Assembly: GCA_016765235.1 (NCBI GenBank)
Contig: JAESQH010000014.1
Coordinates: 1-8,043, forward strand
Length of the DNA: 8,043 nucleotides
Origin: Paracoccaceae bacterium
GTDB lineage: Bacteria; Pseudomonadota; Alphaproteobacteria; Rhodobacterales; Rhodobacteraceae
Direction: 5' to 3'
The position numbers and the translations under genes are program-made. Every line of letters begins with the position of its first letter. The first letter of the stretch is position 1. This document shows, piece by piece, positions 1-7,037 of this stretch. Under the pieces are notes generated by a model, which was given only the letters and a program-made list of their open reading frames with translations, was not told the DNA's origin and did no database searches.

Positions 1-441
1 CACCGCAGGCATAGAATCCAGAACCTCGACTGTGAAACCATTGGCTGCCTGCGCACCAAGATCAACGGACCGAGGCCCATCTTGCGCCGCATTCGCCAAC
101 GCGCTAGAGGCGTTGTCTTCGGCCAACCCAGCCCCGACACTAAGTCCGAAAAACGAAAAAGAGCTCATGCGGGTGTCAGTGCCAACCAGCTTTGCGACCC
201 GTAAGCCGCCAAGTTCTGCCAATCTATCTGCCCCGAGCGCTGATACGGCGGCCTTTTCTTGCGTCATCATACTCATGATCTGGTCAAGGACTTGCTGGTT
301 TGGATCAAGGGAAATTTCGGCGTCTGACAGTTCCGCATTGGCAACACTGAACGCGAAAAACATGCTGGCTACGACGGTCACAGTTCCAACCCCGACCCGG
401 CTTATGCCGCGCGAAATTAGCGCACTCGTTAATTTGGCCAT
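1..441 (-). CDS. Exported protein, N-terminal part (possibly SleB-type cell wall hydrolase), cut by window edge
   Basis: An open frame of 147 codons runs from an ATG at 439-441 to the left edge with no stop, so only the N-terminus is visible. A GAGGTGA ribosome binding site (445-451) lies 3 bases before the ATG, which fixes the start. Residues 1-36 look like a Sec signal peptide: a basic start (K3, R11, R15), a hydrophobic stretch at about 16-33 and a signal peptidase I site after VANA (residue 36). The mature part has an acidic start and a helical stretch around residues 48-85 (VLDQIMSMMTQEKA), then low-complexity Ala/Gly/Ser sequence. No catalytic domain lies inside the window. From memory, Rhodobacterales often carry a SleB-type cell wall hydrolase downstream of this PEP-utilising gene, with a similar variable N-terminal region. 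That naming is an inference from position; the export signal and start are seen directly. Confidence 0.7.
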   Translation of the reverse strand, partial: MAKLTSALISRGISRVGVGTVTVVASMFFAFSVANAELSDAEISLDPNQQVLDQIMSMMTQEKAAVSALGADRLAELGGLRVAKLVGTDTRMSSFSFFGLSVGAGLAEDNASSALANAAQDGPRSVDLGAQAANGFTVEVLDSMPAV

Positions 442-474
442 CTGTCACCTCATATTCCAAGCGAACCATTGGCC

Positions 475-504
475 GCTATAAACCTTTTCCCACCACAAAG
501 TCAG
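475..504 (-). promoter_or_regulatory. Candidate promoter for the exported-protein gene
   Basis: Read on the minus strand, a -35-like CTGACT (499-504) and a -10-like TATAGC (475-480) are separated by 18 bases. Each matches four of six sigma-70 consensus positions. Transcription would start near 468, giving a short leader that contains the GAGGTGA ribosome binding site. Support is only by eye, and the downstream gene could also be read from elsewhere in the 289-base gap. Confidence 0.3.
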
Positions 505-644
505 AGGCCGATAAATAGCCTGAATCCTCCACGAGTCCAGAAATTTTACAGTTTCGGGACTTCGGGTCGCCCCCTAAGATGGGGAGACGCAATGCAAAAT
601 CAAGACGAATCAGCTTTTTTATATGGGGTTTTCTTCTATCGGCG

Positions 645-686
645 AAAACATGCACATTCCGACCTGATATCAAACGGAATGCACAT
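645..686 (-). terminator. Probable Rho-independent terminator of the PPDK-like gene
   Basis: Two 12-base arms (650-661 and 675-686) flank a 13-base loop. In the minus-strand RNA they form a 12-pair stem with ten Watson-Crick pairs and two adjacent G-U wobbles; in plus-strand RNA those two become A-C mismatches. The stem is followed after one base by four U residues (645-648). The strand bias and the U run fit termination of leftward transcription about 45 bases after the stop of the PPDK-like gene. The U tract is short, so efficiency may be modest. Confidence 0.5.
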
Positions 687-714
687 TGAGAGCAAAACAC
701 GCGCTCAATCTCCG

Positions 715-731
715 AATCGCTTAACGCGATT
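715..731 (-). other. Short hairpin at the stop codon of the PPDK-like gene
   Basis: A perfect 6-base inverted repeat (aatcgc 715-720, gcgatt 726-731) with a 5-base loop overlaps the last base of the TAA stop codon. No U run follows, so by itself it is not a standard intrinsic terminator. It could protect the 3' end of the transcript or help the larger hairpin at 650-686. It could also be chance. Confidence 0.35.
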
Positions 732-3313
732 TAGGTTTCCGCCAAGATGCTGGCTTGCGCTGCCGCCAACCTCGCGATGGGTACGCGGAACGGCGAGCAT
801 GACACATAATCGAACCCCGCCAGCTTGCAAAACCGCACCGAGGCAGGATCGCCGCCATGTTCCCCGCACAAACCAAGCACCAGATCATCGTTGGCTTCGC
901 GACCGCGATTTGCCGCAATCAACAACAGCTCTCCGACGCCCTCTAGATCAAGCGTGTGGAACGGATCTTCTGGGAAAACCTCAAGGTTAATATAGTCGCG
1001 CATGAACCGGCCAGCGTCATCGCGGGACAGGCCATAGGTCATCTGGGTCAAATCGTTTGTTCCAAAACTAAGGAACGCACTGTTTTGCGCCAAATCCCCC
1101 GCCCTTAGCGCCGCACGCGGGGTTTCCACCATTACGCCCAGTTTGAACTTCAATGGTGATCCCGTTTCAACCCGAACCTCCTCGGCTACACGATCAACAC
1201 GCTGCTTGACCAGTTCCACCTCGCGATTGGCAGAGACCAGCGGGATCATCACTTCGGGCACGACTTCCTCGCCGGACGTTTTACTAACCTCGGCCGCAGC
1301 TTCGAAAATTGCGCGCGCCTGCATCTCGTAGATTTCCGGCATGGTCACGCCAAGGCGCACCCCACGTTTGCCCAGCATCGGATTGAACTCTTTCAAGTCT
1401 TCGGCGCGCGCAATTACTTGACTGACCGGCAGGTCCATCGCCTCGGCCAAATCCTGCATTTCATCGCGGGAATGGGGCAGGAATTCGTGCAACGGCGGGT
1501 CCAACAGCCGGATAGTTACCGGAAGACCACGCATAATCTCGAACAGCTCGATAAAATCACTGCGTTGCATGGGCAACAGCCGATCCAGCGCGGCACGGCG
1601 CTCGGTTTCGGAATTCGCAAGGATCATTTCGCGCATCACAGTGATGCGATCCTCCTCAAAAAACATATGTTCAGTGCGGCAAAGCCCGATACCATCGACC
1701 TTGAAATCCCGCGCAACCCGCGCATCCATCGGAGTATCAGCGTTGGCGCGCACCCCGATTGTACGGGCTTCATCGGCCCATTCCATAATGGTCAGGAACG
1801 CGGCACCCAGCTCCGGCTGGATCGTTTTGGGGGCACCGATCAGGGCTTCCCCACGCGTGCCATCAAGGGTTATCACGTCGCCCTCGCGGAACTCCTGCCC
1901 ATCCAGCGTTGTGATCGTGCGTTTCTGCAAGTTCAGCTTCAAATCACCCGCCCCAACGACACAAGGCAACCCCAAGCCGCGCGCGATCACCGCCGCGTGG
2001 CTAGTCATTCCGCCGCGCACCGTTAAAACACCCGCTGCCGAATGCATGCCCCGAATATCTTCAGGGGAAGTTTCAATCCGCACCAGAATGCACGGTTCCT
2101 CCTGCGCTTCAGATGCCATCGCGGCCTCTGGCGAAAACACAATTTTACCCGTCGCGGCCCCCGGGCTGGCAGGCAACCCGGTACCAAAAACATCGCGGGT
2201 GGCGTGTGGGTCGATCTGCGGATGCAGGTGTTCAACAAGATTGCGCGGCTCAATCCGCAACAACGCCTCGTTCCGGCTGATAGCTTTTTGATTGACCAAA
2301 TCCACAGCAATGCGCAAAGACGCGCGCGCGGATCGTTTCGCGGGCATAGCGTCCAGCAGGTAAACCGCGCCATTTTCAACGGTAAACTCGAACTGGAAAG
2401 CATCGCCCATACCCACCGCCGCCCTTGCCCCGATGTCCTTCAACGCATCAATCACTTCTGACGAGATTTCCTGCAAAGAGGGCGCCGATTGCCCCGCCGC
2501 TTCGCGTTCCTCTTTGGTAATCATATGCGGCGTGCGCAGCCCCATCAGCGCGTCCTGTCCTTGGGATTGCGGTAAAAACCGCCCCCAAATCCGTGGATGT
2601 CCGGTTTTCTCGTCCACCATCTGCACGAAGCCAGAGCCGCTGTTATCCCCGATCCCCAGCGCCATTTTCTGCACCACAATCGACAACCCAGCATCCTCCG
2701 GCGCTCCTTTGGCGAGGCGCAGGATTTTAGCCGTCGGCCCATTCCAGGCCTTCGCCATGGAGCGTATCACTCCGTGCAATTGCGCCCTCGGGTCTTGCGG
2801 AAACGGCGACCCGATCTCCTCCTCATAAAGCGCCTTACAGTTGGCCCGCATTGAGGAAAGGTCTGCTTCCGAAAGGTCTTCCTCGCTGTCCACATCAGCT
2901 AACTTCAACTGGTCATAATAGAGGTTTTCGAAATATTCCGGGTCCAGATGTTCAACACTCACCGCGTAACTCTGGATAAAGCGGCGATACAGGTCCATCG
3001 CCCCGCGCACCCCGATTTTACGGCTTTGCGCCTTCACAAAATCATCCGTCATCCCGATATTCAGGATCGCATTCGGCCCCCCCCAATCGAGGTTTTCAGG
3101 GCTGGATCTCACAGACAGCAACCCGTCAGACGTCAATTCCTTAGGCAGTTCTGGAACGGCCTCGCCGCCCGCAATCGCCTGAACGGTGGCGCTGGACAGG
3201 ATTACGCCGTCGGGCACGGGCAGGCCAAGTTTAACCATCAACGCCAAACGTGCGCCCCTTGCGCCAAATGTTTTGGCCATAACCTCAGTGTCGGAATTCA
3301 GACGAATGCTCAT
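731..3313 (-). CDS. ppdK: Pyruvate phosphate dikinase-like PEP-utilising protein with altered ATP site
   Basis: At 860 residues this is about full PPDK length. PPDK interconverts PEP, AMP and PPi with pyruvate, ATP and Pi in the cytosol. Domain order: ATP-grasp (about 1-340), swivelling phosphohistidine domain (about 375-495) with GGMTSHAAV and phospho-His439, and a C-terminal PEP/pyruvate barrel (about 510-860). The barrel keeps R546 (CRTEHMFF), R602 (IRLLDPP), E730 (MVETPRAAL), N753 and D754 (FGTNDLTQ) and C816 (LCGEHGGDP). The N-terminal domain is divergent: compared with the Clostridium symbiosum enzyme recalled from memory, K22 becomes R19, E271 R245, E279 Q253, Q335 D321 and R337 M323. 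R69 and E309 remain. AGGAG (3319-3323), 5 bases before the ATG, supports this start over Met12. It follows glyS after 70 bases. Whether it is a working dikinase is uncertain; such proteins are often called 'putative PEP-binding protein' in Rhodobacterales, so the symbol is provisional. Confidence 0.9.
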   Translation of the reverse strand: MSIRLNSDTEVMAKTFGARGARLALMVKLGLPVPDGVILSSATVQAIAGGEAVPELPKELTSDGLLSVRSSPENLDWGGPNAILNIGMTDDFVKAQSRKIGVRGAMDLYRRFIQSYAVSVEHLDPEYFENLYYDQLKLADVDSEEDLSEADLSSMRANCKALYEEEIGSPFPQDPRAQLHGVIRSMAKAWNGPTAKILRLAKGAPEDAGLSIVVQKMALGIGDNSGSGFVQMVDEKTGHPRIWGRFLPQSQGQDALMGLRTPHMITKEEREAAGQSAPSLQEISSEVIDALKDIGARAAVGMGDAFQFEFTVENGAVYLLDAMPAKRSARASLRIAVDLVNQKAISRNEALLRIEPRNLVEHLHPQIDPHATRDVFGTGLPASPGAATGKIVFSPEAAMASEAQEEPCILVRIETSPEDIRGMHSAAGVLTVRGGMTSHAAVIARGLGLPCVVGAGDLKLNLQKRTITTLDGQEFREGDVITLDGTRGEALIGAPKTIQPELGAAFLTIMEWADEARTIGVRANADTPMDARVARDFKVDGIGLCRTEHMFFEEDRITVMREMILANSETERRAALDRLLPMQRSDFIELFEIMRGLPVTIRLLDPPLHEFLPHSRDEMQDLAEAMDLPVSQVIARAEDLKEFNPMLGKRGVRLGVTMPEIYEMQARAIFEAAAEVSKTSGEEVVPEVMIPLVSANREVELVKQRVDRVAEEVRVETGSPLKFKLGVMVETPRAALRAGDLAQNSAFLSFGTNDLTQMTYGLSRDDAGRFMRDYINLEVFPEDPFHTLDLEGVGELLLIAANRGREANDDLVLGLCGEHGGDPASVRFCKLAGFDYVSCSPFRVPIARLAAAQASILAET

Positions 3314-3339
3314 AACGGCTCCTGCTTATCTTGCAGTGC

Positions 3340-3367
3340 AGCATAGCTATGCGTTCGCGTTTGGCAA
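3340..3367 (-). promoter_or_regulatory. Candidate promoter of the PPDK-like gene
   Basis: Minus-strand reading gives a -35 TTGCCA (3362-3367, five of six consensus positions), a 16-base spacer and a -10 TATGCT (3340-3345, four of six). Transcription would begin near 3333, leaving a leader of about 20 bases with the AGGAG site. It lies in the 70-base gap after glyS, so the PPDK-like gene may be read separately from, or in addition to, the glyQS transcript. Judged by eye only. Confidence 0.35.
3341..3352. promoter_or_regulatory. Perfect 12-base palindrome, possible operator
   Basis: The bases gcatagctatgc are identical on both strands. The palindrome lies between glyS and the PPDK-like gene and overlaps the -10 element and spacer of the candidate promoter there. 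That position would suit a repressor site, but the match to any regulator is unknown and a single 12-base palindrome can arise by chance. Confidence 0.3.
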
Positions 3368-3383
3368 TTAGAACCTCGCGGCG

Positions 3384-5606
3384 CTACCCGTTAAGGGCAG
3401 AAAATATTGCAACCTTGTGCATAACCACCCTGATACGGTTCAACAAACACAGCCGATTGCGACGCACAATTTGCGCTTCCGCATTCACCTGAACGCCATC
3501 GAAAAACGCATCAATGGGCGCACGAAGGTTGGCGAGGGCGGCCATAGCCGCCGCGAAATCCTCGGTCTCAATGGCCGTGGAGATCGCTTTTTCCTCAACA
3601 TCCAACGCCGCAAACAACGCTTTTTCCGCGTCAGCCTCGGCGAATTTCAATTCCGGCTCACCCTCGTAAGACACCCCGTCCTTCTTCTCTTCCGCCGCCA
3701 AAATGTTGTTAGCACGCTTGTACCCCTGCAGAAGGTTTTCACCATCATCAGTTTTCACAAACGCTTGCAGAGCATTGGCGCGATTAACCAACAACGTCAG
3801 GTCGTCGTTATTCGGCATCGCAAGGCAGGCGTCGATAACGTCGTGTGTGACGCCTTGGACTTTTAGATAGACTTTAAGGCGGTCGTGGAAGAAGGCGAGG
3901 AGGTTAACCTTTTTTTCACCAATACTTTCAAGAAGCGATCTCGTCGCTTCAGAATTTTGATTGGGACGTTTGTCGTTAAAGTAATCTTCACGAAATTTCT
4001 CGACATTCACACTCGCATCAAGATTTTCCAACACAGCAGAAAATTCAGTAATAACTTCTCCGGTTTTGCGCCCCAATCTTTCCCCTTCATAGCGAGCAAT
4101 TCTTCTCATAAATATTTCGGACAACGAAACGCGAACCTCATTGTCCAAAATCAACCGAATAACCCCCAGCGCAGCCCGCCGCAGCGCAAACGGGTCTTTT
4201 GACCCCGTCGGTTTCTCGTCAATCGCCCAGAATCCCGTTAACGTATCAATCTTATCCGCCAGCGCCACCGCAACCGAAACCGGCTCACTTGGAACAACGT
4301 CCGAAGGGCCGAGCGGCGAGTAATGCAACTCGCAAGCATTCGCGACTTCCTGTGGCAGACCAGCCGCCTGCGCATAATACCGTCCCATCAAACCTTGCAG
4401 TTCAGGGAATTCATAAACCATTTCGGACGACAAATCAGCCTTGGCAATTTTCGCCGCCTGTTCCGCCATATCCGCATCCGCCCCAACCATCGGCGCAATC
4501 TCACGGGCAAGCGCCGTAATACGCGAAATCCGTTCGGCCTGCGTCCCCAGTTTGTTATGGAAAGTAACATTTTTCAGCTTCGCAGCCATATCGTCCAGCG
4601 ACACCCGCAAATCGTTTTCCCAAAAGAATTTCGCATCCGAAAGGCGCGCAAACAACACCTTCTGGTTGCCCGCCAAAATAGTCGCACCATGGTCAGCCGT
4701 TTCACGGTTCGCCACAGTAATGAACTTCTCAATCCGCCCGGATTTCGGATTCCGCACGCTAAAAAACTTCTGGTGCTCGCGCATGGAGGTTTGCAAAACT
4801 TCCGGCGGCAATCCCATGAAATCTTCGGCTATATCGCCGATCAACACGACGGGCCACTCGACCAATCCAGCCACCTCGGCCAGCAATCCGGCATCCTCGA
4901 CGACTTCAAACCCCTGCGCAAAAGCCAGATTTGTTGCGTCCGCCCATATCGTTTCAGCACGGTCCTCGGCGTTCAAAATCACGCCCGCCGCTTTCAACTT
5001 CGCCTCGTAATCCTCGAAGGAAGTCACAGAAAAACGCCCGCTGCCCATAAACCGATGCCCTTCGGTGGTGTCGCCAGAAACGATTCCGTCGATGTCAAAA
5101 GGAACAATTTCCGCCCCTTCTTCTTTGCTTAAAATACTCAAAATCGAATGTATCGGCCGCACCCAGCGCAAAGTTCCGGCACCCCAACGCATGGATTTGG
5201 GCCACGGGAATCTGCGGATCGTCGCCTCGACAACTTCGCCAATCACATCACTGGCCATCCGCCCCGGTTTTTCGATCACGGCCACGTAAAACTGGCCCTT
5301 TTTGTCATCGCGAACCGTTAGATCATCCAGCGTTAAACCGGCCCCGCGCAAGAAACCTGCGATGGCCTTTTCTGGCGCATCCACACGCGGTCCTTTGCGT
5401 TCTTCGCGCAAGGTCGGGGATTCTTCCAGAACCCCCACTACGCTTAGGCACAACCGCCGAGGGGTTGCGAAAGCCGCCGCGCTTTCATAGGTGATCCCTG
5501 CCTCGACCATGCCGTCGGTGACCAGTTTCTTTAGATCAGCCGCCGCACGCTTTTGCATCCGCGCGGGAATTTCCTCGGAGAAGATTTCAAGCAGAAGATC
5601 GGCCAT
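3384..5606 (-). CDS. glyS: Glycyl-tRNA synthetase, beta subunit
   Basis: The beta chain of the bacterial alpha2-beta2 glycyl-tRNA synthetase binds and helps charge tRNA-Gly with the alpha chain. The start chosen is the ATG at 5604-5606, giving 740 residues that begin MADLLLEIFSEEIPARM, the usual family N-terminus; the frame stays open for 12 more codons, but those lie inside the upstream gene. Family blocks include WPKSMRWG (135-142), MREHQKFFSVRN (275-286), LFARLSDAKFFWENDL (318-333), KLGTQAERI (352-360), an HD-like segment ALADKIDTLTGFW (448-460) and the C-terminal anticodon-binding region ending RRNRLCLLNRIR (715-726). It is longer than the E. coli chain (689); the extra length includes a low-GC segment at about 491-567. 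The start is 2 bases after the stop of the small upstream gene, and its ribosome binding site AGGA lies in that gene's last codons. Confidence 0.97.
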   Translation of the reverse strand: MADLLLEIFSEEIPARMQKRAAADLKKLVTDGMVEAGITYESAAAFATPRRLCLSVVGVLEESPTLREERKGPRVDAPEKAIAGFLRGAGLTLDDLTVRDDKKGQFYVAVIEKPGRMASDVIGEVVEATIRRFPWPKSMRWGAGTLRWVRPIHSILSILSKEEGAEIVPFDIDGIVSGDTTEGHRFMGSGRFSVTSFEDYEAKLKAAGVILNAEDRAETIWADATNLAFAQGFEVVEDAGLLAEVAGLVEWPVVLIGDIAEDFMGLPPEVLQTSMREHQKFFSVRNPKSGRIEKFITVANRETADHGATILAGNQKVLFARLSDAKFFWENDLRVSLDDMAAKLKNVTFHNKLGTQAERISRITALAREIAPMVGADADMAEQAAKIAKADLSSEMVYEFPELQGLMGRYYAQAAGLPQEVANACELHYSPLGPSDVVPSEPVSVAVALADKIDTLTGFWAIDEKPTGSKDPFALRRAALGVIRLILDNEVRVSLSEIFMRRIARYEGERLGRKTGEVITEFSAVLENLDASVNVEKFREDYFNDKRPNQNSEATRSLLESIGEKKVNLLAFFHDRLKVYLKVQGVTHDVIDACLAMPNNDDLTLLVNRANALQAFVKTDDGENLLQGYKRANNILAAEEKKDGVSYEGEPELKFAEADAEKALFAALDVEEKAISTAIETEDFAAAMAALANLRAPIDAFFDGVQVNAEAQIVRRNRLCLLNRIRVVMHKVAIFSALNG

Positions 5607-5608
5607 GA

Positions 5609-6049
5609 TTATTCCTGATACAAAACATTTAACTGGCGCCACTGATAAGCACGCCCATCCGGGTAAACCGCGACAAAGCGGTCAATCCCGTCTTTTTCAT
5701 TTTCCGCCGCACGATAGGCCACAACCTGCCCCGCTTTGATGTCTTCGTGAATTGCCGCAATGTCGAAACAGTCGAACCAACTTGGTGCGGACAGCGGAGT
5801 CGCCTTGTCGCTTACCGCCAAACCCTCGAAATCCGCGAGATCCACGGTAAAACATCCGCGCAGCTTCAAGCCGGAGCTTGTGGCGTCAATGCCCTCGTAA
5901 CTCCCGACGGCAATCGAGCGGTCCTGCACCATGATTTCTGTCACTCCGGTTACCTCTTCGTAATACGCATAAACCTGCGAATAATAGAGGTATCCGCCGA
6001 AAATTGCCGCGAAGACGAAGAAACCGGTTGCGAATACTTTGCCGTTCAT
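5609..6049 (-). CDS. Small membrane-anchored protein of unknown function between glyQ and glyS
   Basis: This encodes 146 residues starting at the ATG 6047-6049, which overlaps the glyQ TGA stop by 4 bases (ATGA). A purine-rich AAGGCAGG lies just upstream, and the frame can extend further upstream only inside glyQ. One hydrophobic segment at about residues 5-23 (VFATGFFVFAAIFGGYLYY) predicts a single membrane anchor, probably with the rest in the periplasm. A tyrosine-rich stretch follows (YYSQVYAYYEEV, 22-33). The remainder is soluble and acidic, with two cysteines (C66 in RGCFTVD, C94 in WFDCFD) that could form a disulfide if exported. From memory it resembles the uncharacterised DUF6446 family found at this place in Rhodobacterales, sometimes mislabelled as a histidine kinase; no kinase motif is visible. 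Its function is unknown. The overlap with glyQ and the 2-base gap to glyS indicate co-translation with the synthetase. Confidence 0.88.
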   Translation of the reverse strand: MNGKVFATGFFVFAAIFGGYLYYSQVYAYYEEVTGVTEIMVQDRSIAVGSYEGIDATSSGLKLRGCFTVDLADFEGLAVSDKATPLSAPSWFDCFDIAAIHEDIKAGQVVAYRAAENEKDGIDRFVAVYPDGRAYQWRQLNVLYQE

Positions 6050-6972
6050 AACGTGCCTGCCTTTGTTTGAATGAACGCGTCCGCGCAAGATTTAGTCAAC
6101 GCCCGCACCCGCCCGATATAGGCTTGGCGTTCAGTAACAGAAATCACGCCGCGCGCGTCTAGAAGATTAAACATGTGACTGGCCTTGATCGCCTGATCAT
6201 AGGCCGGATGTACCATAATAATGTCGCGGCCCGTCTTTGGATCCGTGATAGGGGCCGCCAGAATGCGAGCACATTCGGCCTCTGCATCCTCAAACGATTT
6301 TAGCAGTTTGTCCGCGTCCGCCACATCGAAATTCCAACGCGAATATTCCTGCTCCGTTTGCAAGAAAATATCTCCGTAGCTTAAGTGCGTTGGCGATTGC
6401 GGGTCGTTGAACGGCATGTCCATCACGTGATCCACGCCCAGCACATACATCGCGAGGCGTTCCAGACCGCAGGTCAACTCGCCGGACACAGGATTACAAT
6501 CCTGCCCGCCGACTTGTTGGAAATAGGTGAACTGGCTGACTTCCATGCCGTCGCACCACACCTCCCAGCCAAGACCCCATGCGCCCAGCGTCGGGGATTC
6601 CCAATCGTCTTCGACAAAGCGAATGTCGTGCAGGTCCATGTCGATACCGATGGCCTCAAGCGACCCCAGATAAAGCGCCTGCAAATCTGGCGGGCTGGGT
6701 TTGATAATGACCTGATATTGATAAAAATGCTGAAGGCGATTTGGATTGTCACCATACCGCCCGTCTGTGGGCCTGCGCGAAGGTTGCACATAGGCAGCCG
6801 CCCATGGTTTTGGTCCAAGGCATCGCAGCGTGGTGGCGGGGTGAAACGTCCCGGCGCCCACCTCCATATCGTAGGGTTGCAGGATCGCGCAGCCCTTTGA
6901 GGCCCAGTAATTCTGGAGTCGCAGGATTATCTCCTGAAAGGAAGTCGGTTTACCTGCGAATTCGGTGTTCAT
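6046..6972 (-). CDS. glyQ: Glycyl-tRNA synthetase, alpha subunit
   Basis: The alpha chain (308 residues; E. coli has 303) carries the class II catalytic core that activates glycine with ATP and charges tRNA-Gly in the cytosol, together with GlyS. It matches the family along its length: LRLQNYWASKGCAILQP (17-33), DMEVGAGTFHP (35-45), the motif 2 region VQPSRRPTDGRYG (62-74) with NRLQHFYQYQV, GAWGLGWEVWCDGMEV (130-145), QFTYFQQVGG (147-156), the motif 3 region GLERLAMY (169-176) and FNLLDARGVISVTERQ (268-283). A short extra loop at about 241-256 (ITDPKTGRD) is absent from the E. coli protein. GAGGG, 4 bases before the ATG at 6970-6972, supports the start. It is the first gene of the packed glyQ, small gene, glyS cluster and follows the decarboxylase gene by 61 bases. 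Confidence 0.98.
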   Translation of the reverse strand: MNTEFAGKPTSFQEIILRLQNYWASKGCAILQPYDMEVGAGTFHPATTLRCLGPKPWAAAYVQPSRRPTDGRYGDNPNRLQHFYQYQVIIKPSPPDLQALYLGSLEAIGIDMDLHDIRFVEDDWESPTLGAWGLGWEVWCDGMEVSQFTYFQQVGGQDCNPVSGELTCGLERLAMYVLGVDHVMDMPFNDPQSPTHLSYGDIFLQTEQEYSRWNFDVADADKLLKSFEDAEAECARILAAPITDPKTGRDIIMVHPAYDQAIKASHMFNLLDARGVISVTERQAYIGRVRALTKSCADAFIQTKAGTL

Positions 6973-7008
6973 AACGCCCTCGGGTGTGTTGGCTAAACTG
7001 TTGCGGCC

Positions 7009-7037
7009 TCAATAGGGAATGTGGCGGTGGGGGTCAA
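7009..7037 (-). promoter_or_regulatory. Candidate promoter of the glyQ operon
   Basis: On the minus strand TTGACC (7032-7037, five of six -35 positions) is followed after 17 bases by TATTGA (7009-7014, only three of six -10 positions). The -35 overlaps the TGA stop of the upstream decarboxylase gene. Spacing is ideal but the -10 is poor. I saw no terminator hairpin in the 61-base gap and no T-box or riboswitch-like leader. Confidence 0.3.

Noticed and set aside
551..590. Short repeats (two ttcggg copies and a cccc/gggg hairpin) in the gap upstream of the exported-protein gene
   Set aside because: They are very short, lack a following U run and could occur by chance; there is no basis to assign a regulator.
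476..700. Minus-strand 74-codon frame in the gap before the exported-protein gene
   Set aside because: It begins inside the probable terminator, has no convincing ribosome binding site or family resemblance, and the region is better explained by a terminator and a promoter.
469..990. Plus-strand open frame of 173 codons across the gap and the end of the PPDK-like gene
   Set aside because: It is antisense to a well-supported gene for nearly half its length, is rich in Arg, Pro and Thr as typical shadow frames are, and has no recognisable domain.
1418..2291. Plus-strand frames of 202 and 240 codons opposite the PPDK-like gene
   Set aside because: Both are antisense to conserved catalytic blocks and overlap each other in different frames; neither shows a domain.
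4323..5132. Long plus-strand frame (269 codons) opposite glyS
   Set aside because: It lies entirely antisense to glyS, whose sequence matches its family throughout. The composition (many His, Arg, Pro, Phe) is that of a complement-frame shadow.
6973..7033. Possible T-box or glycine riboswitch before glyQ
   Set aside because: The gap is only 61 bases, far too short for either, and contains no T-box sequence or paired glycine aptamer features.
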